Source: Polaromonas sp. (lineage in GTDB: Bacteria; Pseudomonadota; Gammaproteobacteria; Burkholderiales; Burkholderiaceae_C). Taken from it: DNA of 64,000 nt. A model generated the notes under the pieces. It had not been told where the DNA came from. It searched no databases and saw only the letters and a list, made by a program, of their open reading frames with translations. Of this stretch, positions 49,656 to 63,389 are shown in pieces. Location of the stretch: NCBI RefSeq assembly GCF_016185115.1, contig NZ_JACPOF010000020.1, positions 186,001-250,000 of the forward strand. The letters are read 5' to 3'. Numbering within the stretch: the first letter of the stretch is position 1; the number at the start of each line of letters is the position of its first letter. The translations under genes and the position numbers were made by a program.

Positions 49656-50408
49656 ACTTCTGATTTTGTAGCCGGTTTTCAGCATGGTGACTGCGATGGC
49701 GCTGACGACAAGCAGTGCGCAGCCCACAATCCCCAGACTGAGCCACGGCGAAACATCGCTCACGCCAAAAAACCCGTACCTGAAGCCATCGATCATGTAG
49801 AAGAACGGGTTGAGGTGACTGACCTTTTGCCAGAACGGGGGCAACGAGTGGATGGAATAAAACACGCCACTCAAAAACGTCATGGGCATGATGACAAAGT
49901 TCTGGAAAGCCGCCATCTGGTCGAATTTTTCAGACCACAGGCCGGCCACCACACCGAGTGCACCCAGCATGGCTGCGCCCAGCACGGCAAACAGCAATAT
50001 CCACAGCGGCGCGACAAAAGACGGCATGCCGAAAAATGCCGTGACCGCAAACACACCCAGGCCTACCAGCAGGCCGCGCGCAACCGATGAGCCTACGTAG
50101 GCAAAAAACCAGTGCCAGTGCGACAGCGGAGTCAGCAGCACAAATACCAGGCTGCCCATGATCTTGCTCTGTATCAGGGATGACGAGCTGTTGGCAAATG
50201 CGTTTTGAAGCACACTCATCATCACGAGGCCGGGCACCAGAAAGGCGTTGTAGCTGACCTGACCATAAACCAGCTCTTTCCCCTGCATGACATGGCCGAA
50301 GATCAGCATGTACATGACCGCCGTCAGCACGGGGGCACCAACGGTCTGAAAGCCCACTTTCCAGAAGCGCAAAACTTCCTTGTAAAAAAGGGTCTGCCAG
50401 CCAGTCAT
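49653..50408 (-). CDS. ABC-2 type transporter permease (YadH-like)
   Basis: 251 residues with six membrane segments. Close in sequence to E. coli YadH (LVPGLVMMSVLQNAFAN, MTFLSGVFYSIHSLPPFWQK, HLNPFFYMIDGFRYGF). Start overlaps the ATPase stop by ATGA. Forms an exporter with the upstream ATPase; the substrate is unknown. Location next to mla genes suggests an envelope role but that is inference. Confidence 0.9.
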   Translation of the reverse strand: MTGWQTLFYKEVLRFWKVGFQTVGAPVLTAVMYMLIFGHVMQGKELVYGQVSYNAFLVPGLVMMSVLQNAFANSSSSLIQSKIMGSLVFVLLTPLSHWHWFFAYVGSSVARGLLVGLGVFAVTAFFGMPSFVAPLWILLFAVLGAAMLGALGVVAGLWSEKFDQMAAFQNFVIMPMTFLSGVFYSIHSLPPFWQKVSHLNPFFYMIDGFRYGFFGVSDVSPWLSLGIVGCALLVVSAIAVTMLKTGYKIRS

Positions 50409-51364
50409 AGCGCAACTCCGGACAGATTCAAGGCCACAGGCTCTTTCACGGCTTTTTCAGCCATCAGGTCAAGAAATACATCCTCAAGGTCGGCCTTGCG
50501 GATTTCGACATCCTCGGCGACCAGCCCTGCCTCACGCACCGCAGCCAGATATTGCTCGATTTCACGTGCGTTGTGCGCAGGGAACTGCACAATCCGCCCG
50601 GTGATGCGGGCACGCTCGGCCAGCTGTTTTGGCAGCTCGCTGTCGATCTTGAAACGCAGCACATTGGATGATGCAGCCTTGAGCAGTTCCGACGTCTGCG
50701 CCAGCGCAACCACCTTGCCCTGCTTGAGCATGGCAATACGGCTGCACAGCGCTTCTGCTTCTTCCAGATAGTGCGTGGTCAGCAGCACGGTGCTGCCCTG
50801 CTTGTTGAGTTTGGCGATGAACTGCCAGAGCGTTTGCCGGAGTTCCACGTCCACGCCTGCCGTGGGCTCGTCAAGCACGATGACCTGGGGTTTGTGTACC
50901 AGCGCCTGCGCCACCAGGACGCGGCGCTTCATGCCGCCTGAAAGCTGGCGCATATTGGCGTTGGCCTTGTCTGCAAGGCCGAGGCTGACGAGCAATTCGT
51001 CTATCCAGTCATTATTTTTCTTGATGCCGAAATAACCGGACTGGATGCGCAAGGCTTCACGCACCGTGAAAAACGGGTCGAACACCAGCTCCTGCGGCAC
51101 GATGCCCAGTTTGCGCCGCGCGGCGGCGTAGTCCCTCACGACATCGCTGCCCTGAACCTCCACCGACCCGCTGGTAGCGCGTGACAGGCCGGCAAGAATG
51201 CTGATCAGGGAGGTCTTGCCCGCGCCATTGGGGCCGAGAAGGCCGAAAAACTCGCCTTGCCGGATGTCAAAGCTGACGTCGTCAAGTGCCTTGACCACGG
51301 GTCCCGAGGCGGCCCGCGAAGATGAATAGGTTTTGGAGACCGACTTGAATGAGATGGCAGGCAT
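50405..51364 (-). CDS. ABC transporter ATP-binding protein (YadG-like)
   Basis: 319 residues; Walker A GPNGAGKTS near residue 42, signature LSGGMKRR, Walker B VIVLDEPTAGVD, then a C-terminal extension of about 80 residues of the DUF4162 type. Partner of the overlapping permease. Homologue of E. coli YadG. Position after mlaB and before ibaG is conserved in Burkholderiales. Confidence 0.9.
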   Translation of the reverse strand: MPAISFKSVSKTYSSSRAASGPVVKALDDVSFDIRQGEFFGLLGPNGAGKTSLISILAGLSRATSGSVEVQGSDVVRDYAAARRKLGIVPQELVFDPFFTVREALRIQSGYFGIKKNNDWIDELLVSLGLADKANANMRQLSGGMKRRVLVAQALVHKPQVIVLDEPTAGVDVELRQTLWQFIAKLNKQGSTVLLTTHYLEEAEALCSRIAMLKQGKVVALAQTSELLKAASSNVLRFKIDSELPKQLAERARITGRIVQFPAHNAREIEQYLAAVREAGLVAEDVEIRKADLEDVFLDLMAEKAVKEPVALNLSGVAL

Positions 51365-51433
51365 TAGCCCACCATTTTAAGGGGCTGGCGCATTCCGGTG
51401 CCCCGGTGACCGCAAAGCCCTGCGCCGGAGGGG

Positions 51434-51703
51434 TCAGGCCGTGACAGGAATCAGTTCTGCGACGCCGTACAGGCCAGCCAGCTGGCGCAGCCGGGGGGGC
51501 AGGCCACTGACCGAAAACTCCTTGCCGGCAGCCAGCGCTTCACGACGGCAGGACAGCAGGACTGCCAGTGCCGACGAATCAAATTCAGTCATCGCACTTG
51601 CGTCGGCCACCACCTGCCCGCCCTGCTGACTGACCAGTTGCTTCAACCCGCCGGAAAAACCGGCAGCCTGGGCATGCGTCAGTACGGGTGGAAGTGTCAG
51701 CAT
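51434..51703 (-). CDS. mlaB: STAS-domain protein MlaB
   Basis: 89-residue STAS domain that binds MlaF and stabilises the MlaFEDB complex at the inner membrane. Motif ASAMTEFDSSALAVLLSC holds the characteristic STAS loop. ATG 51703 lies 13 nt after the mlaC stop and is preferred to a longer start overlapping it. Last gene of the mla cluster. Confidence 0.87.
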   Translation of the reverse strand: MLTLPPVLTHAQAAGFSGGLKQLVSQQGGQVVADASAMTEFDSSALAVLLSCRREALAAGKEFSVSGLPPRLRQLAGLYGVAELIPVTA

Positions 51704-51716
51704 GGATGGTGCCCGC

Positions 51717-52349
51717 TCAGGACTTCTTGCCGGCATTGGTCTGGTTGCGCTGCACCAGGGATGCAATCAGTCCGTCCACGCCCTTGGCGTTGATTTCCTG
51801 GGCAAACTGGGTGCGGTAGGTTTCCACCAGCCAGACACCCAGCACATTGAGGTCATAGATCTTCCAGCTGCCATTGGTTTTTTCCATGCGGTAGTCAAGC
51901 TGGATGGGGTCGCCCCGGCCCAGAACCTCGGTACGTACGGTGACCTCGGTGTCGCCAGCTTCAGCCCGCAGGGGCTTGACGCTGACGCTCTGGTCCTTGA
52001 CCTGTGCAAGAGCACCGGAATAGGTGCGAACCAACAGGGTCTTGAACTCTTCCTGCAGCTTCTTTTGCTGATCAGGTGTGGCTTGCCGCCAGTTGCGTCC
52101 CACGGCCGCAGCAGTCATGCGCGTGAAGTTCACGTTGGGCATGATCTGGCTGTCAACCAGCACCAGCACCTTGTTCAGGTTACCGGCCTGCACATCCTTG
52201 TCCGACTTGATCTTGTCGATCACATCGGTAGAGACACGCTTGATCAACGCATCGGGTGCTTCATCAGCAGCACGAACAGCAGGTGCAGATGCCAGCAGGG
52301 CCACGCTGCACACAGCGGCGAATAGATGGGCCAGGGTTCTACGGTTCAT
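51717..52349 (-). CDS. mlaC: Phospholipid-binding protein MlaC
   Basis: Periplasmic shuttle carrying phospholipid between MlaA at the outer membrane and MlaD at the inner membrane. 210 residues: signal peptide (LLASAPAVRA), then a mostly helical N-half and NTF2-like core (YRMEKTNGSWKIYDLNVLG). Family motif NWRQATPDQQKKLQEEFKTLL is clear. A 212-bp gap separates it from mlaA. Confidence 0.94.
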   Translation of the reverse strand: MNRRTLAHLFAAVCSVALLASAPAVRAADEAPDALIKRVSTDVIDKIKSDKDVQAGNLNKVLVLVDSQIMPNVNFTRMTAAAVGRNWRQATPDQQKKLQEEFKTLLVRTYSGALAQVKDQSVSVKPLRAEAGDTEVTVRTEVLGRGDPIQLDYRMEKTNGSWKIYDLNVLGVWLVETYRTQFAQEINAKGVDGLIASLVQRNQTNAGKKS

Positions 52350-52561
52350 ATCTTGTCCTTCTTGCTATGTCACTTCGAAATCATCGAGGGTTTGTACATC
52401 TACAGCGCACCAGTTGCACTCCTGGAGTACATCGCGTCCAGTTTGATCCCTGCAAATGGCGGCAACGGGTGGATTCTCAATTGCCACAGAGGTAAGGACG
52501 GTTAAGTTTTACCCCTGTATTTGTAAAGCATGTAAGCCTTTCGGCCAGAGGGCCTTACGCG
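52350..52561. other. 212-bp gap between mlaA and mlaC
   Basis: Holds no gene I can support. Near the mlaA end GTAAG...CTTAC (about 52530-52558) forms an imperfect hairpin without a T run. The size of the gap, compared with the overlaps elsewhere in the cluster, leaves room for a separate mlaC promoter, but no convincing -10/-35 pair was found. Confidence 0.5.
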
Positions 52562-53344
52562 TTACCTTGCGGCAGGTGGCGCACCACTTGGAGGCGCCCC
52601 TGCGGGTCGGCTTTCGGGCAGGTCGTAACGCTCTTCCTTCTCGGGGGCATGGTCACGAATCTGGCTCTCACGGCGCTTGAGATAAAGGTCGCGGGTAAAG
52701 CTGTATTTGTCGAGAGCTGCCTGATCCAGCACATCGCCGGCACTCAGGAAATTGGCACGCGTGTTGACCACACGCAGCGCCGCGAGGGAATTGCGCACCG
52801 GGACCCTGTCAGTGCGGTTGACCAGATCCGCATTCGCATCAACGGCGGTGCCTATGCCATCGCGGAAATTTGATGGCCCAAGCAAGGGCAGAACCAGGTA
52901 AGGGCCGGAGCCCATGCCCCAGTAGCCCAGCGTCTGGCCAAAATCTTCGGAGTGCTTTTCAAGCCGCATCTCGGTTGCAATGTCAAACACGCCGGCGAAA
53001 CCAAAAATCGTGTTGAAGCTCACACGCATCAGCGTCTCGACCGATTCCCTGGGCTTGCCCTGAAGGATGTTGTTGACCAGCGACCAGACATCGCCGATGT
53101 TGCCGAAGAAGTTGGTCACACCTGTGCGCACAGGCGACGGTGTGATGTCGCGGTAGGCGGTGGCGACCGGCTTGAGGATGGCGCGATCCACACCTTCATT
53201 GAAACCGAACACGCCCCGGTTGAAAGGCTCGAAGGGATCCGCCGGATTGGCGTTGGGGCCAATCGCGCAACCCTGCACCAGAACCAGCCCCAAGCCTGCT
53301 GCGAGCAATCGCAACGCCTTCGTTATCGTGTTTTTTGTATTCAT
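52562..53344 (-). CDS. mlaA: Outer-membrane lipoprotein MlaA (VacJ)
   Basis: Removes mislocalised phospholipid from the outer leaflet of the outer membrane. Lipoprotein signal with lipobox LVQGC near residue 26, then the family motif DPFEPFNRGVFGFNEGVD and the amphipathic ring helices (SLVNNILQGKPRESVETLMRV region). The 260 residues end in a Pro/Ala tail. Start overlaps the mlaD stop by ATGA. Confidence 0.94.
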   Translation of the reverse strand: MNTKNTITKALRLLAAGLGLVLVQGCAIGPNANPADPFEPFNRGVFGFNEGVDRAILKPVATAYRDITPSPVRTGVTNFFGNIGDVWSLVNNILQGKPRESVETLMRVSFNTIFGFAGVFDIATEMRLEKHSEDFGQTLGYWGMGSGPYLVLPLLGPSNFRDGIGTAVDANADLVNRTDRVPVRNSLAALRVVNTRANFLSAGDVLDQAALDKYSFTRDLYLKRRESQIRDHAPEKEERYDLPESRPAGAPPSGAPPAAR

Positions 53345-53862
53345 TTTTTATCGGTACTCCCTGAATTCCCTGCCGCAGGCGCGGCTGCCGCTGGCGCCGG
53401 ATTCGAACTGTCTGCGGCCTTGTTATACAGAAACTGGCTGATCAGGGTCTCAAGAACCACAGCCGACTGCGTGGTCTTGATGACGTCACCTGCAGCCATG
53501 TTTTTGTCGCTGCCACCGGCTTCAATGCCGACATACTGCTCGCCGAGCAGTCCGCTGGTCAATATCTTGAGCGAACTGTCTTTCGGGAAAACATATTTGC
53601 TTTCCATCGCAAGGTTGACGCTGGCCTGGTAGAGCTTGTCGTCGAAGACGATGTTATCGACCCGTCCCACCACCACACCCGCGCTCTTGACGGCTGCACG
53701 CGGCTTGAGGCCGCCTATGTTGTCGAACTTGGCCGTGACCTTGTACGCAGTGTCGAAATTGAGCGTCAGCAGGTTGGCCGACTTGAGCGCCAGGAACAGG
53801 ATCGCGGCCGCGCCCGTCAGTACAAACAAACCAACCCAGAGGTCATTTTTCGAGCGTTGCAT
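53341..53862 (-). CDS. mlaD: MCE-domain protein MlaD
   Basis: Inner-membrane hexameric MCE protein that receives lipid from MlaC. 173 residues: one N-terminal membrane segment (LWVGLFVLTGAAAILFLAL) and one MCE domain (FDNIGGLKPRAAVKSAGVVVG, SGLLGEQYVGIEAGG), with a Pro/Ala-rich tail. It lies 139 nt after mlaE; a GC hairpin is in the gap. Confidence 0.95.
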   Translation of the reverse strand: MQRSKNDLWVGLFVLTGAAAILFLALKSANLLTLNFDTAYKVTAKFDNIGGLKPRAAVKSAGVVVGRVDNIVFDDKLYQASVNLAMESKYVFPKDSSLKILTSGLLGEQYVGIEAGGSDKNMAAGDVIKTTQSAVVLETLISQFLYNKAADSSNPAPAAAAPAAGNSGSTDKK

Positions 53863-54001
53863 TGTTTTTCTCTTTGTCTGCCTTCAGACCCCGCCCAACG
53901 GGGTTGAATTGAAGGAAAAATGTTACATCCATTCTCGCATGGCTGGCAAAAACCGGCAGGCGGACGTTTGGGGCTTTTGGGCCGTTTGGCGCAATTGTTG
54001 G

Positions 54002-54802
54002 TTAAACGCTGAACATCAAGGTGGTCAGCAGGAAGTCCAGCCCCAGCACGGCCAGGGAAGCCACCACCACCGTGCGCGTGGTGGCGCGCGAGACGCCTTC
54101 CGGGGTCGGCTGTGCCTCAAAACCCTGGTAGAGGGCAACAAAAGTCACCGTCACCCCAAACACAAGACTCTTGACGACCCCGTTGCCGACGTCACGCCAG
54201 ACATCGACACCGGATTGCATCTGGCTCCAGAAAGAGCCGGCATCAACGCCAATCATGACGACGCCGACAACCCAGCCGCCAATGATGCCGACAGCGCTGA
54301 AAACAGCCGCCAGCAGGGGCATGGCGATGATGCCGCCCCAGAAACGGGGTGCCAGCACACGCTTGACCGGATCAACAGCCATCATTTCCATGGCTGAAAG
54401 CTGTTCGCCGGCCTTCATCAGGCCAATTTCGGCCGTCAGTGCCGTACCGGCGCGGCCTGCAAACAGCAAGGCTGTGACCACCGGCCCCAGTTCACGTACC
54501 AGGCTGAGGGCTACCAGCAGGCCCAAAGCCTCTGATGAACCATAGCGCTGCAGCGTGTAGTAGCCCTGCAAACCGAGCACAAAACCGACAAACAGGCCGG
54601 ACACCGAGATGATGGCCAGAGAATAGTTGCCCAGAAAGAATATCTGGTCGCGCACCAGGCCGAAACGTGCCAGGGCCGGGCCGCTCATGGCCAGCAGGCG
54701 GCCGAAGAGCCGGGTCGCATAACCCAGTGCATCCAGCTGACCGCGAACAGCGAAACCCAGGTCTGACAGCAGCCGCGCCGGGCTGTAACGGGGGCCGCTC
54801 AT
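54002..54802 (-). CDS. mlaE: Lipid transport permease MlaE
   Basis: Membrane subunit of the MlaFEDB complex. 266 residues with about five membrane segments and the MlaE motifs [24 protein letters not shown] and [12 protein letters not shown]. It has an N-terminal interfacial helix. Start overlaps the mlaF stop by ATGA. Confidence 0.95.
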   Translation of the reverse strand: MSGPRYSPARLLSDLGFAVRGQLDALGYATRLFGRLLAMSGPALARFGLVRDQIFFLGNYSLAIISVSGLFVGFVLGLQGYYTLQRYGSSEALGLLVALSLVRELGPVVTALLFAGRAGTALTAEIGLMKAGEQLSAMEMMAVDPVKRVLAPRFWGGIIAMPLLAAVFSAVGIIGGWVVGVVMIGVDAGSFWSQMQSGVDVWRDVGNGVVKSLVFGVTVTFVALYQGFEAQPTPEGVSRATTRTVVVASLAVLGLDFLLTTLMFSV

Positions 54803-55680
54803 GAGCGCCCTCCCCCGCCGGATGCCTGGTTGCCGAAGTCATCGGCCACATTGGGGCCAGGGTAATGGAATTTCACGGGGCCTTCACTGAGCGCATTGAC
54901 GAACTGGTGGACCAGCGGGTCTGTGGAATGACGTACTTCATCAGGTGTGCCCTGGGCTGCAATGCCGCCATTGGCCAGGATGATGACCTGGTCCGCAATG
55001 CGAAAGGTGTCCTCAAGGTCGTGCGACACCACAATGCTGGTGATGCCTACCGTGTCATTGAGCTGGCGTATCAGCCTGGCCGCCGTACCAAGCGAGATCG
55101 GATCGAGACCGGCAAAGGGTTCGTCATACATGATGAGTTCGGGGTCCAGTACCATGGCCCTGGCCAGCGCGACGCGCCTGGCCATACCGCCCGAAACTTC
55201 GCTGGGCATGAGGTCACGCGCACCGCGCAGGCCGACAGCATTGAGTTTCATCAGCACGATATCGCGAACCAGCGCTTCATCGAGAGCCGTGTGCTCCCTG
55301 AGCGGGAAAGCGACGTTGTCGAAAACGCTCAAATCAGTGAACAGCGCGCCGAACTGGAACAGCATTCCCATGCGGCGGCGCGCGGCGTAGAGATCTGCCT
55401 GCATCATCTCGGAGACGTTTTTGCCGTCAAACAGCACCTGGCCGCTGTTGGCCTTCTGCTGGCCGCCTATCAGGCGCAACACGGTGGTCTTTCCGCCGCC
55501 GGAAGCGCCCATGAGCGCCGTGACCTTGCCGCGCGGCACGGAAAAATTGACTTTGCTCAGGATGATGCGGTCGCCCGCAGACGCGGGGTAGGAAAACGTC
55601 ACATCCCGGAATTCAACCAGTGAGGCAGATGAAGCTGGTGGAGCGGAGTTTGCGGAAGAGGCAACAGGAATGTCTGGCAT
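54799..55680 (-). CDS. mlaF: Lipid transport ATPase MlaF
   Basis: ATPase subunit of the MlaFEDB phospholipid transporter. Walker A at residues 58-66 (GASGGGKTT), signature VSGGMARR, Walker [15 protein letters not shown]-loop VSHD. 293 residues from ATG 55680 with a Ser/Ala/Pro-rich N-terminal 20 residues that is longer than in E. coli. First gene of the long mla-his-tat run. Confidence 0.94.
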   Translation of the reverse strand: MPDIPVASSANSAPPASSASLVEFRDVTFSYPASAGDRIILSKVNFSVPRGKVTALMGASGGGKTTVLRLIGGQQKANSGQVLFDGKNVSEMMQADLYAARRRMGMLFQFGALFTDLSVFDNVAFPLREHTALDEALVRDIVLMKLNAVGLRGARDLMPSEVSGGMARRVALARAMVLDPELIMYDEPFAGLDPISLGTAARLIRQLNDTVGITSIVVSHDLEDTFRIADQVIILANGGIAAQGTPDEVRHSTDPLVHQFVNALSEGPVKFHYPGPNVADDFGNQASGGGGRS

Positions 55681-55791
55681 GAAAATCAGGGTGCCAACAG
55701 GCTGTTGGATTGTGTGGGGCGTTCCGTGAATGATAAAGGCATTGGCCCCATGCCCGGATGACACATCCCACATTCCGGAGTAGTCTCCCCC

Positions 55792-55900
55792 GCTACACTT
55801 TTAATAGCTTCTCACGTGCGTATTCATTGGCCTTGATGCGATTTGGCAGTCAAAACAGGCCTTCAGGAGAGAAAATGTTAACCTGCAACTTAACATTTTC
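55792..55900 (-). repeat. AT-rich structured intergenic repeat, copy 3
   Basis: Minus orientation. Core hairpin GAAAATGTTAA/TTAACATTTTC (55871-55900, 11 perfect bp), then GACTGCCAAATCGCATC, CAATGAATACGCACGTGAGA and the closing GCTA/TAGC pair (55792-55808). It faces copy 4 head to head. Confidence 0.8.
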
Positions 55901-55925
55901 CTTTTCTCCCAACTTCCAGGTGTAT

Positions 55926-56022
55926 TTTGTTAACTTCCATATTAACAAATTGGTCTTTTCAGGTGCCAAAATATGCCTTCAGACCAATGAACACGCACGT
56001 CAGCAGCTATGTTTTTTATAGC
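55926..56022 (+). repeat. AT-rich structured intergenic repeat, copy 4
   Basis: Core TTTGTTAA/TTAACAAA (55926-55949), then GGTGCCAAAATATGCC, CAGACCAATGAACACGCACG, and closing GCTAT/ATAGC (56006-56022). With copy 3 it makes an imperfect inverted repeat spanning about 230 bp. Confidence 0.8.
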
Positions 56023-56055
56023 GAAAAAAAAGGGGCGCTTTTCTCAAGCGCCCCT
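56023..56055 (-). terminator. Intrinsic terminator of gltBD
   Basis: On the minus strand AGGGGCGCTT pairs with AAGCGCCCCT over 10 bp (56031-56040 with 56046-56055), loop of five, followed by about eight T. It lies 29 nt after the gltD stop. It is one of the strongest intrinsic terminators in the window. Confidence 0.92.
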
Positions 56056-56083
56056 GTCTGATTCGAATACCTGGCTACCGGCT

Positions 56084-57550
56084 CTATCGTGGCAGGTCGC
56101 TGTAACCCATGAGGAATTCGTCAACCGCACGGGCGGCCTGACGCCCTTCCCTGATTGCCCATACAACCAGGCTCTGCCCACGGCGGATATCGCCGGCTGC
56201 AAACACCTTGGGCACGTTGGTGGCGTAGCCGCCGGTGAAGTCGGTGGTCGCTTTGGCGTTGCCGCGGTTGTCTTTCTCAATGCCGAAGGCTTCGAGCACC
56301 GATGACACCGGTGACACAAAACCCATGGCCAGCAAAACGAGGTCAGCCTTGAGCAGTTGCTCTGAGCCGGCCACTTCAACCATCTTGCCGTCTTTCCACT
56401 CGACGCGAACCGTCTTCAGGCCGGTGACCTTGCCTTTTTCACCCATCAGTTCCTTGGTGGAAATGGCGAACTCGCGCTCGCAGCCCTCTTCGTGGCTGGA
56501 CGAGGTACGCAGCTTGATCGGCCAGTAAGGCCAGGTCATGGGGCGGTTTTCTTCTTCGGGCGGCTGGGGCATCAGCTCGAACTGCGTGACGCTGGCCGCG
56601 CCGTGGCGGTTGCTGGTGCCGACGCAATCAGAGCCGGTATCACCGCCGCCGATGACGATGACGTGTTTGCCGTCGGCGCGCAACTGGCCCTTGACCTTGT
56701 CGCCCGCATTGACCTTGTTCTGCTGGGGCAGGAATTCCATCGCGAAGTGCACGCCGTCGAGATCACGGCCAGGCACGGGCAGGTCACGCGACTGCTCTGC
56801 GCCGCCGGTCAGGATGACCGCATTGAAGTCTTTTTGCAGCTGTTCAGGCGAAATCGTTTCCTTGGCCCAGTTGGTGACTTTGGAGTCTTTTGGCAGGCTG
56901 CCCACCATCACGCCGGTACGGAAGGTCACACCTTCGGCCTGCATCTGCTCGACGCGGCGATCAATGTGGACCTTCTCCATCTTGAAATCGGGAATGCCGT
57001 AACGCAGAAGGCCGCCGACGCGGTCGTTCTTTTCAAACAGCGTCACGTCGTGGCCGACGCGCGCCAGCTGCTGGGCCGCCGCCATGCCGGCAGGGCCGGA
57101 GCCAACCACTGCAACCTTCTTGCCGGTCTTGTGTTTGGGCAGTTGCGGCTTGACCCAGCCTTCGGACCAGGCGCGGTCGATGATGGCGTGCTCAATCGAC
57201 TTGATGCCGACAGCTTCGTCATTCACATTCAGCGTACAGGCGGCCTCGCAAGGTGCGGGGCAGATGCGGCCGGTGAATTCGGGAAAGTTGTTGGTGCTGT
57301 GCAGCGTGTCGATCGCGTTCTTCCAGTCGGCACGGAAGACCATGTCATTGAAGTCCGGAATCACGTTATTGACCGGGCAGCCGTTGTTGCAGAACGGCGT
57401 GCCGCAGTCCATGCAACGCGCCGCCTGCTTGTTGGCCTGCACGTCGTCGAGGCCGATGACAAATTCCTTGTAGTTCTTCAGGCGCTCGGGCACGGGCTTG
57501 TAGCCCTCTTCGATGCGCTCGTATTCCATGAAGCCGGTGATTTTTCCCAT
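56084..57550 (-). CDS. gltD: Glutamate synthase small subunit
   Basis: FAD/NADPH subunit that feeds electrons to GltB. 488 residues: N-terminal Cys-rich motif [17 protein letters not shown] and a second Cys pair (CPAPCEAAC) for the [4Fe-4S] clusters, FAD motif [21 protein letters not shown] motif [15 protein letters not shown]. Lies 65 nt after gltB and ends at a strong terminator. Confidence 0.96.
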   Translation of the reverse strand: MGKITGFMEYERIEEGYKPVPERLKNYKEFVIGLDDVQANKQAARCMDCGTPFCNNGCPVNNVIPDFNDMVFRADWKNAIDTLHSTNNFPEFTGRICPAPCEAACTLNVNDEAVGIKSIEHAIIDRAWSEGWVKPQLPKHKTGKKVAVVGSGPAGMAAAQQLARVGHDVTLFEKNDRVGGLLRYGIPDFKMEKVHIDRRVEQMQAEGVTFRTGVMVGSLPKDSKVTNWAKETISPEQLQKDFNAVILTGGAEQSRDLPVPGRDLDGVHFAMEFLPQQNKVNAGDKVKGQLRADGKHVIVIGGGDTGSDCVGTSNRHGAASVTQFELMPQPPEEENRPMTWPYWPIKLRTSSSHEEGCEREFAISTKELMGEKGKVTGLKTVRVEWKDGKMVEVAGSEQLLKADLVLLAMGFVSPVSSVLEAFGIEKDNRGNAKATTDFTGGYATNVPKVFAAGDIRRGQSLVVWAIREGRQAARAVDEFLMGYSDLPR

Positions 57551-57615
57551 GATCGTGGTCCTGTCGATTCTTTTATCTTGATGCGTGAGTGACTAAGGCA
57601 GGTGGCAAGCTGCGA

Positions 57616-62349
<4,734 letters not shown>

Positions 62350-62385
62350 GGCGCACTCCTAGTCAATTTATTCGCGGGGATAGGG

Positions 62386-62414
62386 ATGATAAAGCGCAGC
62401 AACAACAATGCCAA
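62386..62414 (-). promoter_or_regulatory. Predicted sigma70 promoter of gltBD
   Basis: TTGGCA (-35, 62409-62414) and TATCAT (-10, 62386-62391) with a 17-bp spacer, 37 nt upstream of the gltB ATG. The inverted-repeat end of the RAYT element begins at 62427, 12 bp beyond the -35. Confidence 0.65.
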
Positions 62415-62426
62415 ATCTATTAATTA

Positions 62427-63276
62427 GGGTCAGATTCCAATTAATTCCACATAAATAAAGTCGGAATTTAATTGGGGACATATTTAAAATACCCAAAAGG
62501 CCAACGAAATCAAATATCTTTTTTGCCCACATCTTTCGTGGAAGAATTAATTGGTCTTCCACCCCGCATTTTTTGAACGCGGCGGGCGGTCTGTTTTTGC
62601 AGATCAGCAACAAAGTCAGGTTCGCCCAAGGCCCAGCCGCTGAGCACAGACCGGGTCAGGGCATCCTGCTGAGGGACAGATACACCCGCGCGCACCAATT
62701 CGGCGTAAGCAGCTTCACGGGCGAAGGGCGTGTTGCCAAGAGTCCAGTACAGGGAATGCGGCGTCACCAGCCTGTCGCTACGCAGGCCGCCATAGTGGCC
62801 ATAGCTTGACCATGGATAGTCACCCGCCTCTGCCGCCAGGCCGGCACGTACCGGGTTGAGATCCATATAGGCCATGCATGCAAGCAGGTAGCGGTCTGTC
62901 TGGATCAGGGTAGAACGATAGCGGCCCTCCCATAGCGTGCCTGATCGCTCATGGAGGTCATTGAAATACCGTACATAACTCCGGCCAACAGCCTGCATCA
63001 TGCCCGGCAGCCCTGTGTCCGTCTCCGGCGTGACCAGCAGGTGAAAGTGGTTACCCATCAACACGTAGGAGTGCACGGCAACCTCAAACTTCCTGGAGTT
63101 ATCGTAGAGGAGCCCCAGCAGGTGCCCGTAATCGGCTGCGCTCCTGAAGATGGGCTGCCGGTTGTTGCCACGCTGTATGACGTGGTGCGGATAGCCGGGC
63201 AAAGTCAATCTGGGAAGGCGGGCCATGCGGATGGATCCTGGGTTGTACTGAACCCAGTTTAATTGGAATCTGACCC
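62427..63276 (-). mobile_element. RAYT element with perfect 18-bp inverted ends
   Basis: GGGTCAGATTCCAATTAA at 62427-62444 is the exact reverse complement of 63259-63276. Both flanks also carry TTTAATTGGGG in direct orientation (62467-62477 inside the left end, 63279-63289 outside the right end). The enclosed segment is 850 bp and codes only for the transposase. The left end is distinctly AT-rich against its surroundings. Confidence 0.75.
62510..63226 (-). CDS. REP-associated tyrosine transposase (Y1, IS200-like)
   Basis: Single-strand HUH nuclease of the RAYT group. HUH motif is His60-Phe-His62 (MGNHFHLLVTPE); candidate catalytic tyrosine is Tyr84 or Tyr87 (GRSYVRYFND). Other family marks: GYPHHVIQRGNN, LWEGRYRSTLI, YMDLNPVRAGL and YPWSSY. 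238 residues from ATG 63226; no internal stops, so it could be active. RAYTs usually occur as single chromosomal copies tied to REP-like repeats. Confidence 0.9.
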   Translation of the reverse strand: MARLPRLTLPGYPHHVIQRGNNRQPIFRSAADYGHLLGLLYDNSRKFEVAVHSYVLMGNHFHLLVTPETDTGLPGMMQAVGRSYVRYFNDLHERSGTLWEGRYRSTLIQTDRYLLACMAYMDLNPVRAGLAAEAGDYPWSSYGHYGGLRSDRLVTPHSLYWTLGNTPFAREAAYAELVRAGVSVPQQDALTRSVLSGWALGEPDFVADLQKQTARRVQKMRGGRPINSSTKDVGKKDI

Positions 63277-63389
63277 CGTTTAATTGGGGTTGTTGCTCGT
63301 CAAATCCCCATCCGTTAATCCGGCTGGTTTCCAGCCAGCCCCCGAGCCAGTCCGGCCACCTCACACTCACTTAGGGTGACATGCTGGTT

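Larger units (their letters stand above)
55681..56083. other. 403-bp gap between gltD and mlaF without genes
   Basis: Holds two AT-rich repeat copies in head-to-head orientation (55792-55900 and 55926-56022) and the gltBD terminator (56023-56055). The part nearest mlaF should carry its promoter; TTATCATT lies about 50 nt upstream of mlaF but without a good -35. No coding region is seen. Confidence 0.7.

Noticed and set aside
62427..63276. Full insertion sequence with DDE transposase
   Set aside because: The encoded enzyme has an HUH motif and the RAYT signature, so it is a single-strand Y1 type, and no target-site duplication could be defined.
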